DNA of 64,000 nt from Cephalopachus bancanus (lineage: Eukaryota; Chordata; Mammalia; Primates; Tarsiidae). The translations under genes and the position numbers were made by a program. Positions 11,361 through 22,979 of this stretch are shown piece by piece. Under the pieces are notes generated by a model that was not told where the DNA came from, ran no database searches, and saw only the letters and a list, made by a program, of their open reading frames with translations. How positions within the stretch are numbered: position 1 is the first letter of the stretch; every line of letters begins with the position of its first letter. The stretch covers positions 4,278,001 through 4,342,000 of the forward strand of contig JAPVLO010000133.1 in NCBI GenBank assembly GCA_027257055.1, read 5' to 3'.

Positions 11361-12602
11361 GCTCCAAATGAGGTATGTGGAGTCAGGGATAGGTAGGTTG
11401 AGAAGAACATCCTGGATCTAGACACCAGAGGAGCACCTGGTGGAGACAGAGAGGCTGATGGTACAGAAACAAGAGAAACACTGGTGGAGACTGAGGAAGC
11501 CACTTCTGGAGGGCAGGAGGAGGCAGGTTCCGGTGGTGCTGAGGCATGAGGAAGACCTTGTCCTCCAGGCCCAGGTGAGGAGGCCAGAGTGTCGATGGTG
11601 CTGACACTGCCCTTTTTTGTGGATAGAGCATGAAGTGAGGCAGTCAACTGAGAGCCATTGAGAAGTGGGATGGAGAAGCTGGTCCATGACCCAGAGAGTT
11701 TGGTTTTCACTGGGAACCACCGTTGGCTGTGTGGCCACTTTGTGCCATTGTCCAATGGCAGCACCAACACCAGGGTTAGAATCAGAGAGGGTAGATTGTA
11801 ACATTAACCATGGGTTTTGAGTTTTCTGGGGAGAGTGTGATTTAGAACAAAGGGATTTGGGCTGGGCAGTGGAAGAAGAGAGGCCAAGAGAATCCCCTTA
11901 GGCCTTCAGGGAAGAACAAGTCGGGGAGGAGAGATTCTTGTGAACAGACGCAGTGAGCTTGAGGTAGAGAGCAGGAAGGGTGGGTGATGTGAGAACAGAC
12001 CACCCGCAGTCAGGATGTCTGAGCTGGACACTTCTGGGGTATTAAGATCCAGGACAGCTCCTTGGATCAGACGCTAAAATGCAATAGCAGCAACAGAGAT
12101 TCAGGAAGTCTGAAGCCAAGCTGCTCCCTGGCCATTTGCATGAGGCTGAAACCTCCTGGAACTAGGGGTTGGAGGCATTTTACCCAAGGAGGGAGAATGG
12201 TTTGAAGGCACTAAATGGTGGTGGTCAGGAACCAGGGATTGTGTTTAGAGGGTGGGGGCGTTAACAGGAACAATGCATGGCTTGCCCAGTAGCCCTGCTG
12301 AGCAGGGACTCGTTGCCAAGGAGACTTGTTCACAGCCATCTCTCCACACCAGGCCAACTGGGCCTGTTGTTCAAGACACTGAGGGGGCCTCCAGCCCTGC
12401 CCCCCAAAGCCTGGCTGAGAGCTCCCCTACAACACAGTCCTGTGTTCGCCTTCTTCCCTGCCCTGGGCTGCCTGGGTGTTTTTGACTGTCTTGGACTCTG
12501 TTACATTGTAGCTCCAACCGGGAATGGATGTCCTGACCCTTCCCTCTCTACCAGCAAGGTGATCACAATGCCTGTTCAGGTGTGTCCATGAAGAGCCAGG
12601 TG
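11361..12602. other. No recognisable feature
   Basis: About 1.2 kb of fairly GC-rich, apparently unique sequence. Open frames of 128-147 codons on the minus strand (11327-11804, overlapping in three frames) have no domain I know and overlap the hAT-like piece. I see no exon with convincing splice sites. Confidence 0.45.
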
Positions 12603-12893
12603 CTGCCGGGCATGGTGGCTCATGCCTGGAAACCCAGCACTTTGGGAAGCCAAGGCCAGAAGATTGCCTGAGCCCAGGAGTTTGAGACCAGCCTGAGCAA
12701 TATAGTGAGACCTTGTCTCTACAATAAATAAAAAAGTTAGCCAGTTGTAGTGGTGTGCGCCTGTAGTTCCAGCTACTCGGGAAGCTGAGGCAGAAGGATC
12801 ACCTGAACCCAGTAGGTTGAGCCTGTGGTAACTGTGGTCATGCCACTGCATTCCAGCCTGGGTGACGCAGTGAGACTCCAGCTCCATAATAAC
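12603..12893 (+). mobile_element. Alu with 12-bp target-site duplication
   Basis: AAGAGCCAGGTG at 12591-12602 and again at 12894-12905. Full dimer; the tail is degraded (CTCCATAATAAC) with no A-run. Confidence 0.95.
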
Positions 12894-12905
12894 AAGAGCC
12901 AGGTG

Positions 12906-13220
12906 ACTTCTTCACTGACAGGGCCACCTCCTACAGGGGCTGTCAGAATGGGACTGTGGAAAACCCATCTGGAATCTGGTGTCAGGGATGCTGCAAGTTG
13001 TAAATAGTGAGTGACCCCTCTTCTCCCAGCTCTGTCCTCAGACCGGCCTCAGACCAGGACAGTCCAAATGGAGGGTTCAGAGGCGTGTCTGAGTAGAACT
13101 GTGACAATCGGCTTCACAACAGAAGACAGGTGTACTCTGTGTAGCTTGTTTACACTGTATGACATATACAATTTTTACATGAGTGTTTATCATTTTGGTA
13201 AATGCAATAACCACCCCCCC
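12906..13220. other. No recognisable feature
   Basis: About 315 bases without a recognised gene or repeat. It begins immediately after the target-site duplication of the preceding Alu. Confidence 0.5.
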
Positions 13221-13459
13221 TTTTCTTTTTCTTTCTTTGAGTCAGAGTCTCACTCTGTCACCCTATTGTTCTGTCTTAGCCTCCCAAGTAGCTGGAACCA
13301 TAGGTGTGTGCCACTACGCCCAGCTAATTTTTTGATTTATTGTAGAGACAAGTCTCACCAAGTTGACCAGGCTGGTCTTGAACCCCTGGGCTCAGGCAAT
13401 CCTCTTGCCTCTGCCTCCCAAAGTACTGGGATTACAAGCATGAGCCACTGCGCCCAGTT
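13221..13459 (-). mobile_element. Alu with internal right-arm deletion, antisense
   Basis: About 60 bases are missing after CTCACTCTGTCACCC. AACCACCC on both sides fits a target-site duplication. Confidence 0.92.
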
Positions 13460-13911
13460 ATAAACCACCCTTTTCTCCTAGAAACTGAAGCTTTGCTTTG
13501 GCACCAGTGTGAGCTGGCCCTCGTGGTCTAGGGAGAGGCAGGTGCAACTGGAGACGCCAGTACCTGTGCTGCACTGTGTCCACATCTCTTGGGCCTTCGA
13601 AACAGGCACTGAGTCAGTTCCTGTCTTCAGCAGCTGAGTGTGGCAGGAAGAGTCCCCAGCAGCTGTTGAAGGATGCTTGCATCCCCCTAGGCCCCTCTGC
13701 ACATCTCAGGCATGAGTCAGACCTCAGGGCTGACTCTGTCCCCTCCATTCACGGCTAAGTCCCTTTTCTCTCAGACAAGCATCTCCTGAGCCGATGACCT
13801 GCAGGTAAGGGGCCAGCCAGTGAATGTCAGTGCTTTCTGGATCCTGTAGGGTAGGGGCACTGGCCCCCCTTGTCAGGACAGCTTTCAGCCTTCAGTTAAG
13901 AGAGGAAGTCC
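13460..13911. other. No recognisable feature
   Basis: About 450 bases of apparently unique sequence, no recognised domain in the short frames. Confidence 0.5.
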
Positions 13912-14245
<334 letters not shown>

Positions 14246-14546
14246 GAGGAAATCCTTTTACCCTTGGTTCTCGCTTTAGAGAGAAGAATCAATCCTATGC
14301 ATTAACATTTTGGATATTTTGCTTTAACATATTACAAACTATTCACCCAACATATCTCATTGTACTTCCAGGGAACTTTTGAGCATGTCATCTAAGCCAA
14401 GCTTCATTCATCTAGCAATACTTAATCCAGAAGTGGAACAGACAAGAGAAGAGACACAAAGCTAAGACACTGTTTCATTTTCATTTAGTAATGTCTATTC
14501 TATGCAATATGAAAAAAAAAATTGCACTCATTTGGTTTTCAACCTA

Positions 14547-14735
14547 GAGCAGTGATTTGAAAACTTTATGGTGGAGTCAACTGAGAGTTTTTTTAAAGTT
14601 CTGGTGCCAGGCCTCACCCAGAGTCAATCACATGAGTCTATGGGGGCAGGTGGCAATATTTTTAGATTTCCCCAGGCAAGTCCCATGAAACTGGCCAAGG
14701 CAGAGAGCTGCTGAAGGGTGTCATTTACCCAGGTG
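14547..14735 (-). mobile_element. MER5A-like nonautonomous hAT element
   Basis: AGAGCAGTGATTTGAAAACT at one end and CAGGCCTCACCCAGAGTCAA in the middle match MER5A/MER5B layout (terminal 'cagtggttctcaaa...' and the central 'cccacccagag' block). Diverged. Confidence 0.6.
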
Positions 14736-15239
14736 ATGACAGGTGTCTCAATTAATTCCACCCATGGTGTAGTCATTGCCCATATCACTTAGTACTCAGA
14801 GGGTGGATTTGATTATCATGGTAGTATTATATTTATGGAGCCTAATAATCATTGGAAAGCAAGCAGGGATGAGCATCCGGTGGGAAACAGAGGGTTCATG
14901 AGCCAGAGGGGAAGTTTTGCAGTCATCAAGCCTGCAGAAGCCCAAAACATTACTCGAAGTCAGAGGTACTGAGTCCTGAGTCCAGAAAACTGGAGGATGG
15001 CAGCAAAGCTGGTACTTCTGGTAGCAGTGGGGAGTACACTGTGGAATTTTCTAGAATAATTTTTCTCTGTAGCTGAATTTTGAAGGCCAGACATGGTAGG
15101 ATACTTGGGAGGGCCTGCTGTGTTTAAATGGACAGGGACAGTGCACAGACTCTCAGAGTCTTTGTCACTAAGGTGATTTTTAGAATGTTTTGTTTTCTAT
15201 TTGAGAGACTCCTTTATTATCATTTTGTTAACAAAATAG

Positions 15240-15385
15240 CTACATTCCTTTATCAAATATGTGTTGAGTATCTTTTGTGTGCCAGGTACATCAGCAGTTG
15301 CTTGGGATACAAAGATTAAATAGAATATAGTCTATGCCTGGGAGGATTCATAAACTAGATGGGAAGAGATGCAGAAGTCAAAATG
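15240..15385 (+). repeat. L2-like LINE 3' fragment
   Basis: ATGTGTTGAGTATCTTTTGT, GTGCCAGGTACATCAGCAGT and GGGATACAAAGATTAAATAG follow the L2 3'-end order. Confidence 0.6.
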
Positions 15386-15404
15386 TTTTTAAGAAAACGT
15401 GACA

Positions 15405-15920
15405 GAAAACGATGCTAGATTTAGACAAATTTCCGCGAGTCTGGTGTTACCTTAATGACATTAACATTCATCAACTGCATTTTCCTTCTTCTGCTGCTGT
15501 CCTGTGGACTTTGTGTCTGTTGCGCAATAATGTCAACTTATACTCCTTGGGTTTGTCCTGTTTTGGTCACTTGGAAGATGTTGAAAGTGAGCAACAGAGA
15601 AGCGATGAAGAGACTTGAAACTCACACCACTGTGATCAAGTGAGGTGCTTTCAAAAAGCCCTGTCTTGGACACCCTCACTGGTTTGTCTTCTTGTCTCTC
15701 ATGTGATCTTTAAGTCACTTAACTTCCTCGTGAGGATTTGGGTTATCTTTCAACCTGTAGCAATGGCAAAATTTGCAACTTCATTTCAGAAAGATCCAGA
15801 TCTTATCTGCCATTTAAAAGACTTCGTTTTCCTCCATTTATAAATCAAAGTCACCTGCTCTGAATTGTGTAGGCTTATACTGTTACAAGATTATTGTACA
15901 ACTTTTACTAAATAAAGCAT
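15405..15920 (+). other. Candidate terminal exon or old repeat with AATAAA
   Basis: Two overlapping frames are open. One (15455-15643) encodes a short hydrophobic segment, FINCIFLLLLLSCGLCVCC, with basic residues after it. The other (15412-15618) ends in an acidic Glu/Asp-rich tail. A canonical AATAAA lies at about 15911. I recognise no family, see no strong splice acceptor just upstream, and find no A-tail, so a processed pseudogene is not supported. A 3' exon of an unlisted gene, a transcribed noncoding element and chance are all possible. Confidence 0.2.
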
Positions 15921-16148
15921 TCAGACTCCATGACTGTCCAAAGCCATCTCTGACAGTAGGTTTATACCTTTCCCAAATATGAATCCATACATATAGTTTC
16001 AATCTGTTGAACAAGAGAGAATAACCATCTTCCTAAGTTGTGAAGTCGTTCATTTCCTAGGCATTCAATCTAAAAAGCATAATTATTTCCTCTTTGATCC
16101 ATCACATGGCTGGGTCTGTCAGTTCAATGGTTTATATAAAGCAGGTAA

Positions 16149-16465
16149 GTTGGTTGGGTATGGTAGCTTATGCCTGTCATCCCAGTACTTTGGGAGGTGG
16201 AGGTGAAAAGATTGCCTGAGTCCAGGGGTTTGAGACCAGCCTGGGCAACTTGGTGAGATCTCATCTCTACAATAAACCAAAAAATTAGCTGGGTGTGGTG
16301 GCATGTGCCTGTGGTTTCAGCTACTTGGAAGACTGAGACAGAAGGATCACCTCAGCCCAGCAGGTCGAGGCTGCAGTCGCCGTGAGCATGCTGCTGCATT
16401 CCAGCCTGTGTAACAAGGAGAGACTGCTACTCAAATAAATAAATAAATACATAAATAAATAAATC
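16149..16465 (+). mobile_element. Alu with (AAAT)n tail
   Basis: Full dimer; the tail is a TAAA/ACAT microsatellite at about 16433-16465. Confidence 0.95.
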
Positions 16466-16689
16466 AGGGATGTTTAAAGCATGGCTGTTTCACTACTGAT
16501 CATCAATTAATTTGTCACTCTATGGGAACGTTTTCATAAAATTGCTTATATCTTGCCTTGTTTCCTACTCTGCGACTCAGTGATTGGGAACAGGCTGTGG
16601 AAGTTGGTCATACAATTGGGCTACTCTTTTCATACCCAACTAAATCAGGATCAGGACCAAAAAGCAAAAGCACTCAGGGCACATAGCAT

Positions 16690-17150
16690 TGCTTCAAGAA
16701 TGCAGTTCTGGCTGCTGAAACTGCCTGTTGTAATCTGACCAGTTTTAATCTAATAGGCTGCTGAAACCACCTGTTGTGACTCTGAGACTAGTTTTAGCCA
16801 TCACTGTCACTGACCAATGAGAGCATGCCAACTCTTAAAACCTTGCTAGTGTCAATGTCCTTTCTTTCAAAAACAGTGTGTATCATTTCTCCTTTTTTTT
16901 TCTTTTAGAGATGAGGTCTCACCAAGTTGCCCAGGCTGGTCTCGAACCTGTGGGCTCAGGCAATCCTCTCACCTTGGCCTCCCAAAGTGCTGGGATTATA
17001 GGTGTGAGCCACTGTGCCCGGCCCATTTCTCCTTTTTATAAAGCCTCCAATTTCCTCTTTATTCTTCAGACATACCAAAGACCACCTGGTCAGTGTGTAT
17101 GCCTCAAATTGCAATTCTTCATTCCCCAATAAAACATTTTAAATTTACAG
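16690..17150 (+). mobile_element. LTR-like segment split by an Alu monomer
   Basis: GCTGAAACTGCCTGTTGTAA, ACTGACCAATGAGAGCATGC, TTATAAAGCCTCCAATTTCC, TATTCTTCAGACATACCAAA and CCCCAATAAAACATTTTAAA read like U3 (CCAAT), TATA, R and a polyadenylation signal (AATAAA) of an old ERV LTR. Outer boundaries are uncertain; family not assigned. Confidence 0.6.
16897..17023 (-). mobile_element. Free left Alu monomer with 13-bp target-site duplication
   Basis: Only the left arm is present, running from a T-rich tail to GTGCCCGGCC. CATTTCTCCTTTT flanks it exactly (16884-16896 and 17024-17036). It carries the private diagnostics (ACCAAGTTGCCCAGGCTGGT antisense), so it derives from the lineage's own dimer and is not an ancient FLAM. 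Confidence 0.93.
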
Positions 17151-17868
17151 ATTCAGCTGTATATTTTATGTGACTTCAGCCCAGCTATGACCGATCTGTA
17201 GAACTCAGTGTAGACATCCACTGTCCTGTCAAGGTTAGTGGAAATCTCTCTGTAATTTACAGAGTAAGAGTATATATGTATGTGAGTGAGTAAGATAGGG
17301 TTTGGCCCTTTCGTGTCTTGGGAATCTGTAGAAACTGGGCAGAGAACAGGCAGCATGAGCAGAGTGCTCCTGCAGAGGTGAGACTGAAGAGCCATTTTTG
17401 CCATGAGATCTCCAATGATCAGGACAAACGTGTCTTCTGAGAGCAGTGGAGGAGTACCTGCAGTGAGGGGAAGGGGGCAGTGACCTCCAGAGGAAGAAGG
17501 GAAAGTTTCTCTGAGCACCTTGCTCCTGTCTCCTGGGTCTTCCGAGGCCAGGCTCAGCTTTTGATTCTGGGCAGTTCCTCAGCATCTTTTCAATCCGCCC
17601 TTTGTATCCATGTTTACTCCAATGGGCTTCTATTTCATTTGCTAAAATGAACTCCAGCCTGAAACTAAACTGCTGCTCATTGCACCTGCTGCACTCGGAG
17701 CTCAGATCTCCCTTAATGCTTTCTCTGGGTCATTCTCCTATGGCTTTGTCCTGTTGACTCTCTCTTCTTTCCTTGGACAAAGTCATTCCAGTTGCATTTT
17801 TACCACAATAGGAGGGATGGAGAGCGTTTCATTCCATTCTGAAGCGTTTGGCACTGCTAGGTCTTTTT
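17151..17868. other. No recognisable feature
   Basis: About 720 bases. Two overlapping minus-strand frames (17153-17585) lack recognised motifs. Confidence 0.45.
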
Positions 17869-17945
17869 GGGGTGAGCCATGATCGTGCCACTGCACTCCA
17901 GCCTAGGCGACAGAGACTCTGACTCAAAAAAATAAAGAAAGAAAG
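17869..17945 (+). mobile_element. Alu right-arm 3' fragment
   Basis: GTGAGCCATGATCGTGCCAC through GACTCTGACTC and an A-rich tail; the rest of the Alu is absent. Confidence 0.85.
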
Positions 17946-17954
17946 AACTTCCCA

Positions 17955-18435
17955 CAATAGAGAACTGTTCTATAGTTGTGCTTGACAACCTGGTAGGCAC
18001 TAATCACATGTGGCTATTGAAATTTAAGTTAATGGCCGGACACTGTGGCTCATGCCTGTAATCCCAGCACTTTGGGAGGCAGAGGTGAGAGAATTGCCTG
18101 AGTCCAGGGATTCAAGACCAGCAACTTGGTGGGACGTCGTCTCTACAATAAAAAAAAATTAGCTGGATGTGGTGGCATGCGCCTATAGCTCCAGCTACTT
18201 GGAGGGCTGAGGCAGGAGGATTACCTGAGCCCAGTGGGCCAAGGCTATGGTGGCTGTGAGCGTGCCTTTGCAATACTGCCTGGGTGACAGAGCAAGTCTC
18301 AAAAAATTTTTTTAAAAATTTTAAGTTAATATAAATTCAATAAAATCCAAAATTCAGTTATTCAGCTACACTAGCCACACTGCAAATGCTCAGTTGCCTC
18401 ATGTGGTTGGTGGCTGCCAGACTGGACGGACGGGG
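17955..18435 (+). mobile_element. Old DNA-transposon-like MER fragment split by an Alu
   Basis: ATCACATGTGGCTATTGAAA before the Alu and CAGCTACACTAGCCACACTG, CTCATGTGGTTGGTGGCTGCC after it are the recurrent 'agccacatgtggct' blocks of a common mammalian interspersed element. Family not assigned. Confidence 0.55.
18034..18317 (+). mobile_element. Alu inside the old MER fragment
   Basis: AATTTAAGTTAAT at 18021-18033 and AATTTTAAGTTAAT at about 18317-18330 are the target-site duplication. A few bases of the left arm (CCTGGGC) are missing. Confidence 0.94.
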
Positions 18436-19093
18436 CCAAGAAGGTGAGTGGGAACCAGGAGGCGGGGCTCTGCCCCCCTACCCCCCTTACTTCCCCCATC
18501 TCCCCCCTGTAAGCAGTGTGGATTACTTGCCAAGTGAGGAGGGGGGACTGCTGTGGTTTATTTACATGGTGAGAGATCTCTGCGGCCACTGGGAGAGAGG
18601 AGAGGTGGAGGACCAACCGGAGAGGCAATAGGAAGAAGGGTTGGAGCGCTGTAGTTGCCAGGAAAGAGGCGAGGATGGCCTAGACCAGCCCGGCAGCATG
18701 GAGCAGAGGGGTGGATGGGTCTGGGACTCGTTTTGGTGATGGGTCCAACAGGAGGTGCTGATGTGAGATGTGAAGGAAAGAAAGGGGCCATGCATGATTC
18801 TAAGAGTCTTGGTTTCAGCAAAATCCCTCCATTCTAATGTAATGATGCAGTTCATTTGACTCCTCCCATTTTGAAGGTGGCTGACACTGGCTTTCTCTCT
18901 TCCAGTTGTCAGTCCATTCACTGGTCAGGCTGGAGCACTTTGGGACTGTGCGGCGCTACTCGCGGGCCCTGCCTCACCCTTCACACCTCCATCTACGTTG
19001 CTGTTTTCAGGGTAACGGAGACTCTCTTGGGGCCATATAACATGACTTGTTTTTAGTTAGGATTCTTCTTAATTGCGTTAAAGCATGCGGCTC
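18436..19093. other. No recognisable feature
   Basis: About 660 bases, GC-rich with C- and G-runs. Open on both strands in places without recognised domains. Confidence 0.45.
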
Positions 19094-19387
19094 TTGATTC
19101 ACCCCCTTCCTCCTCCGCTGACTCACCCTCTTCCTTTGTTCACTCACCCCCTTCCTTTGCTGACTCACCCCCTTTCTCTGCTGACTCACCCTCTTCCTCC
19201 CTGACTCACCCCTTTCCTCCGATGACTCATCCCTTCCTCTGTTCACTCACCTCTTCCTCTGTTCACTTACTCCTTTCCTCTGCGGACTCACCCCCCTCCT
19301 CTGTTGACTCACCCCCTTCCTTCACTGACTCACTCCCTTCCTCCGCTGACTCACCCCTTTCCTCCATCGACTCACTCCCTTCCTCCC
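19094..19387 (+). repeat. 21-bp minisatellite carrying TGACTCA motifs
   Basis: About 14 imperfect units of ~21 bp of the form TGACTCACCCCCTTCCTCTGC. Eight units keep the exact heptamer TGACTCA, the AP-1 (TPA-response) consensus; others have TCACTCA, GGACTCA or CGACTCA. The bottom strand is purine-rich and encodes spurious Glu/Ser/Arg repeats. Confidence 0.95.
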
Positions 19388-19559
19388 AACTCCACAGCCA
19401 CACTCTTTCCTGCCTGGGCCTTCCCATCAGCCTCTGCCTGATCCCCTGAGCCCCCTTCCAGTATTGGGCATGCCCAGGCCCAGTCACTTCTCGTCTCTTG
19501 CACAACTGAGATCATCAGAGCTACTCTGTTGTCTACATTTCTCATCCACATTCTGCAGG

Positions 19560-19780
19560 CTCACAAATCTATGAAATAATAGCACCAGCCATTTCTAAGT
19601 CAGAAACATTGTTAATTAGTTGAGTTACATATGTTATCTCATTTACTTCTTCCTGGAACTCCTTAGGCGTAGGTGTGACTATTCTAATTGTCAGGCGAGG
19701 CAGCTAGAGCTCACTAGTATGCAAAACTTTGCCCAAGCTCCAAGAATTAAAGATGGTAGAGCTTGAATTTAAAGCCTGGT
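19560..19780 (+). repeat. MIR-like SINE
   Basis: ATATGTTATCTCATTTACTT, GGCGAGGCAGCTAGAGCTCA, TTTGCCCAAGCTCCAAGAAT and TAGAGCTTGAATTTAAAGCC follow the MIR order in reverse ('gaggctcagagaggttaagtaacttgcccaag...'). One of the better-preserved MIRs here. Confidence 0.65.
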
Positions 19781-20111
19781 TCACCTGGCTTCTCAGCGGC
19801 TTGAGTAGCCACTGTGGTTAGCAGTCCAAGTTCAGACCTTGCGTTTCCAGATTTGTGCTTTGCGCCACCTAGTGCACGACACATGCATGTAGCACAGGCA
19901 TTTGAAATTAGCCCCCCGAATCCTCTTTTATCAGTTACTCCTTTCTGCAAACCCTACAAACAAGTAAACAATAGTAAAACCAAAACACCTCTTTTCTTTG
20001 TATTCCTTATTTGGTTTCATGGTACAATAACCAATCCAGACTCTAAAACGGTAACCAATCATCTCGCCCTTAAAATGTATTTTAAAGATTTCCCCCCATC
20101 CTTTTACTCTT
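19781..20111. other. No recognisable feature
   Basis: About 330 bases. A 105-codon plus-strand frame (19814-20131) runs into the Alu tail and shows no domain. Confidence 0.45.
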
Positions 20112-20412
20112 TTTGTTTTATTTTGTTTTGAGTTGGAGTATCACTCTGTTGCCCAGGCTGGAGTGCAGTGGCATGCTCATGGCGACCGCAGCCTCAACCT
20201 ACTGGGCTTAGGTGATTTTTCCTCCTCAGCCTTCCAAGTAGCTGGAATGACAGGCACACACCACCATGCCCAGCTACTTTTCTTGATTTATTGTAGAGAT
20301 GAGGTCTCGCCAAGTTGCCTAGGCTGGTCTCGATCCTGTGGGCTCAGGCAATCCTCTCACCTCGGCCTCCCAAAATGCTGGGATTATAGGCACGAGACAC
20401 TGCGCCTGGCCT
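20112..20412 (-). mobile_element. Alu (private lineage type), antisense
   Basis: Full dimer with a TTTTG-rich tail; sense 5' end at TGCGCCTGGCC. Confidence 0.95.
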
Positions 20413-20439
20413 AATCTTTTTTTTTAAATCCTGCATGCT

Positions 20440-21060
20440 TATCTGATGTTATGCTTGCTTAGAAATCCCAGGGACTAATCTTAAGATTGACTGTAGGACC
20501 TCACACTTGGGGGGAGTCATGAGAGGGCTGATCCATAACCTGACTGTAGCTGAGATAACATCAATCAGAACTTCAGGAGGACCAGCACCCAAGATGAGCC
20601 ATCAAGACACATCCTGGCTGGGTACAGTGGTTCAAGCTTGTATTCCCAGCACTTTGAGAGACTGAGGTGAGGGGATTGCCTGAGCCCACGGGTTCAAGAA
20701 CAACCTGGAAAACTTGGCAAGACCTCATCTCTACAATAAATAAAAAAATTAGCCGGGTATTGTAGCACTCGCCTGTAGTTCCAGCTACTTGGAAGACTGA
20801 GGCAGAAGGATTGCTGGAGCCCAGTGGACCAATCCTGGGGTGGTCGTGAGCATGCCACTGCTCTCCAGCCTGGACGATGGAGTGAGACTCCAACTCAAAA
20901 AAAAAAAAGACACACCCCGTGCCATGCCTGCATGTTTCCCATGCCAGCTTTTCCTTTTGGAATCCTTGCACTGAGCCTAAGAATCTGAAATGGTTTATTT
21001 GAGGCATGAGCCTATCATTTCCCCACTTCCCAGATTTTGGAACAAAATCACCTTCCTTCC
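20440..21060 (+). repeat. LTR-like segment split by an Alu
   Basis: Second, diverged copy of the sequence at 10728-11065 (shared blocks given there), interrupted by the Alu at 20612. The LTR assignment is inference. Confidence 0.4.
20612..20907 (+). mobile_element. Alu (private lineage type)
   Basis: Full dimer; AAGACACATCC before and AAGACACACCC after the A-tail suggest an 11-bp target-site duplication. Confidence 0.95.
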
Positions 21061-21244
21061 ATTACACCTCATGCTTGTTTATTTCAGAGCACAAGTGAAG
21101 AGTGGCCAAGCTTGCTTCAATTGCAAAACTAGAAACATCTTTGTCTTTTACTTCTTCTCTACATTCCCACGTTCAATTGGTTGCCAAATCCTGCAGGGTG
21201 TACCACAGAGATGCCCTTAACCAGAGAAACTCACATTCCTAGAG

Positions 21245-21425
21245 TTTGGGGACTGCTGCATCCTACGCCAGGATCACCCAGGAGACTCGTTAAGTTTCTC
21301 AATCATTGGGCCCATACCCAGTGGTTTTGATTCAGGCGGTCTGGGCTAGGGCTCGAGAATGTACATGTCGAAAAATTTCCAGATGATGTTCCTGCTCTGA
21401 GGACCACACTCTGAGAACCCATGGT
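21245..21425 (+). mobile_element. MER5A-like nonautonomous hAT element
   Basis: CCAGGATCACCCAGGAGACT, GGCCCATACCCAGTGGTTTT, GATTCAGGCGGTCTGGGCTA and CTGAGGACCACACTCTGAGA are MER5A blocks in order. Confidence 0.75.
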
Positions 21426-21749
21426 CTGGTGTGGGTTACAGATCTCAACATCCCAGAACATAGGGCAGGTTAGCTGAAACTGTAGCTATACAGAAGGGCC
21501 AAATGCAGCAGAGATTTGGTTTGCCTGGGGATAAAAAGTCAGGCTCCAGGAAACCTGCCAAATATGTTATGAGAGACTTCTACTGTTCTGACTCCTCCAA
21601 GTTGCCTTGTCATTCATAATTCAATATGTTCAGTTTGTGAAGTAAAAATTCTCATTTCAGGCTGCATAGGATTTCGTATTTGAAAACAGTTGATAGCTTA
21701 CAATTAAGGGATGGGAGGAAGTAAGATGTAGAGAGGAATAATAATTGTA

Positions 21750-22735
21750 CTATTTAATATTTTTCCTAAAAGAGATGTAAACACATGTAGAAGAAACCAG
21801 GCAACCACCAAATAGCTGGGAATGGGGGCAGTTTGGAAAAAACTCAGAGTTTTTGTCTCTGCTCCTGTCACCCAGTGTAACACCGACAGGACATGGCTAC
21901 CTCAGACTAACCCTGCTTATCTTTGAGAAACAGAAAGGCCTGTGGACAGAAGTCCCCTCCCGACCAGACTAGCTAAACTGGTGAGATCCAAGATGGCAGC
22001 TCCCCTGACTCCGAAGAGCCCCTGACCTCTCACCTCACTATCATAAGCTTTCTACACTAAATAACACAGCCCCGCGCAGGCGTGGCAGGAAATATGGGGC
22101 CAAAAACCAAGAGAGAGAAAGGGTGTGATCAGAATTCTGGGGATATCTCCGCTTATTCCCTGGAAATATATGAGTAGTCCTCCCCTTGCTTTTAATGTCC
22201 AACCCCTTCATTAAAGAGACCCTGTGTTTAAATTCATTTTCTTTCTTTTTTTTTTTTTGAGTTGGAGTCTCACTTTGTCGTCCAGGCTAGAGTGAAGTGG
22301 CCTGTGTGCGGCCACCCCAGTGTCGACCTGCTGGGCTCCAGCGATCCTTCCGCCTCAGCCTTCCAAGTGGCTGGAACTACAGGTACGCACTACCACACCT
22401 GGCTAATTTTTTTATATTTTGTAGAGATAAGGTCTCCCCAAGTTGCCCAGGCTGGCGAACTCCTGGGCTCAGGCAATCCTCTCACCTCAGATTATAGACT
22501 TGAGCCACTGTGCCTGGCCACATACTCTGTGTTTTAACTCCCTCACTTCGCACCTAGTAAGATGGTGATTTGTGAACCATGTTCCCACTTCTCCGTTCAA
22601 TGGCCATAGAATTAAAGCCTGCCCTGGTTGATCCCTCTTTTGGAATGAGACATTGGCTTTGCGACACCAGACAGGAAAGAATCCTATTTGGGGGGCAAAA
22701 CCTCCAAACACTCTCACACTATGCAACAATCATCA
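21750..22735 (+). mobile_element. ERV1-like solo LTR split by an Alu
   Basis: TCCAAGATGGCAGCTCCCCT, a GC-rich GGCGTGGCAGGAAATATGG block, ATTAAAGAGACCCTGTGTTT, and after the Alu GAATTAAAGCCTGCCCTGGT and GCGACACCAGACAGGAAAGA fit U3-R-U5 of a class I LTR. Ends are uncertain; no internal region follows. Confidence 0.55.
22241..22519 (-). mobile_element. Alu inside an LTR, antisense
   Basis: Shortened near the sense 5' end (the CAAAGTGCTGGG block is lost). CTGTGTTTAA upstream and CTGTGTTTTAA downstream are the likely target-site duplication. Confidence 0.94.
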
Positions 22736-22979
22736 ACACAGAAGACTTCTGTGACCCCAATATATGTGGGAATTTCTTCTTATCAGCAAGCAAGCAATCA
22801 GTTTAACGGTGGACACCAGCTCGGTGTCCTCGATTCAATAATGACACTATCTACCTGGAGATAGTGTCAGATTCCACAGGTTGAGGTCTCAGTCCTCAAG
22901 ATCATAACCCACTCCCCAAGACACCAGTCACAAGTCTGGGCCTCTAAAATTTCTGACCCATCAACTTAAGTTGGGGGCT

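Noticed and set aside
11327..11804. Three overlapping minus-strand frames of 82-147 codons as a possible gene
   Set aside because: All three frames open together over GC-rich sequence, one edge lies in a hAT-like element, and no motif or splice structure is visible.
13100..13220. Short AT-rich stretch as a tRNA-like or small RNA gene
   Set aside because: No cloverleaf, A/B box pair or terminator could be drawn.
19007..19505. Repetitive Glu/Ser/Arg or Ser/Pro frames resembling a low-complexity protein
   Set aside because: Period-7 residues reflect the 21-bp minisatellite; no conserved start or homology.
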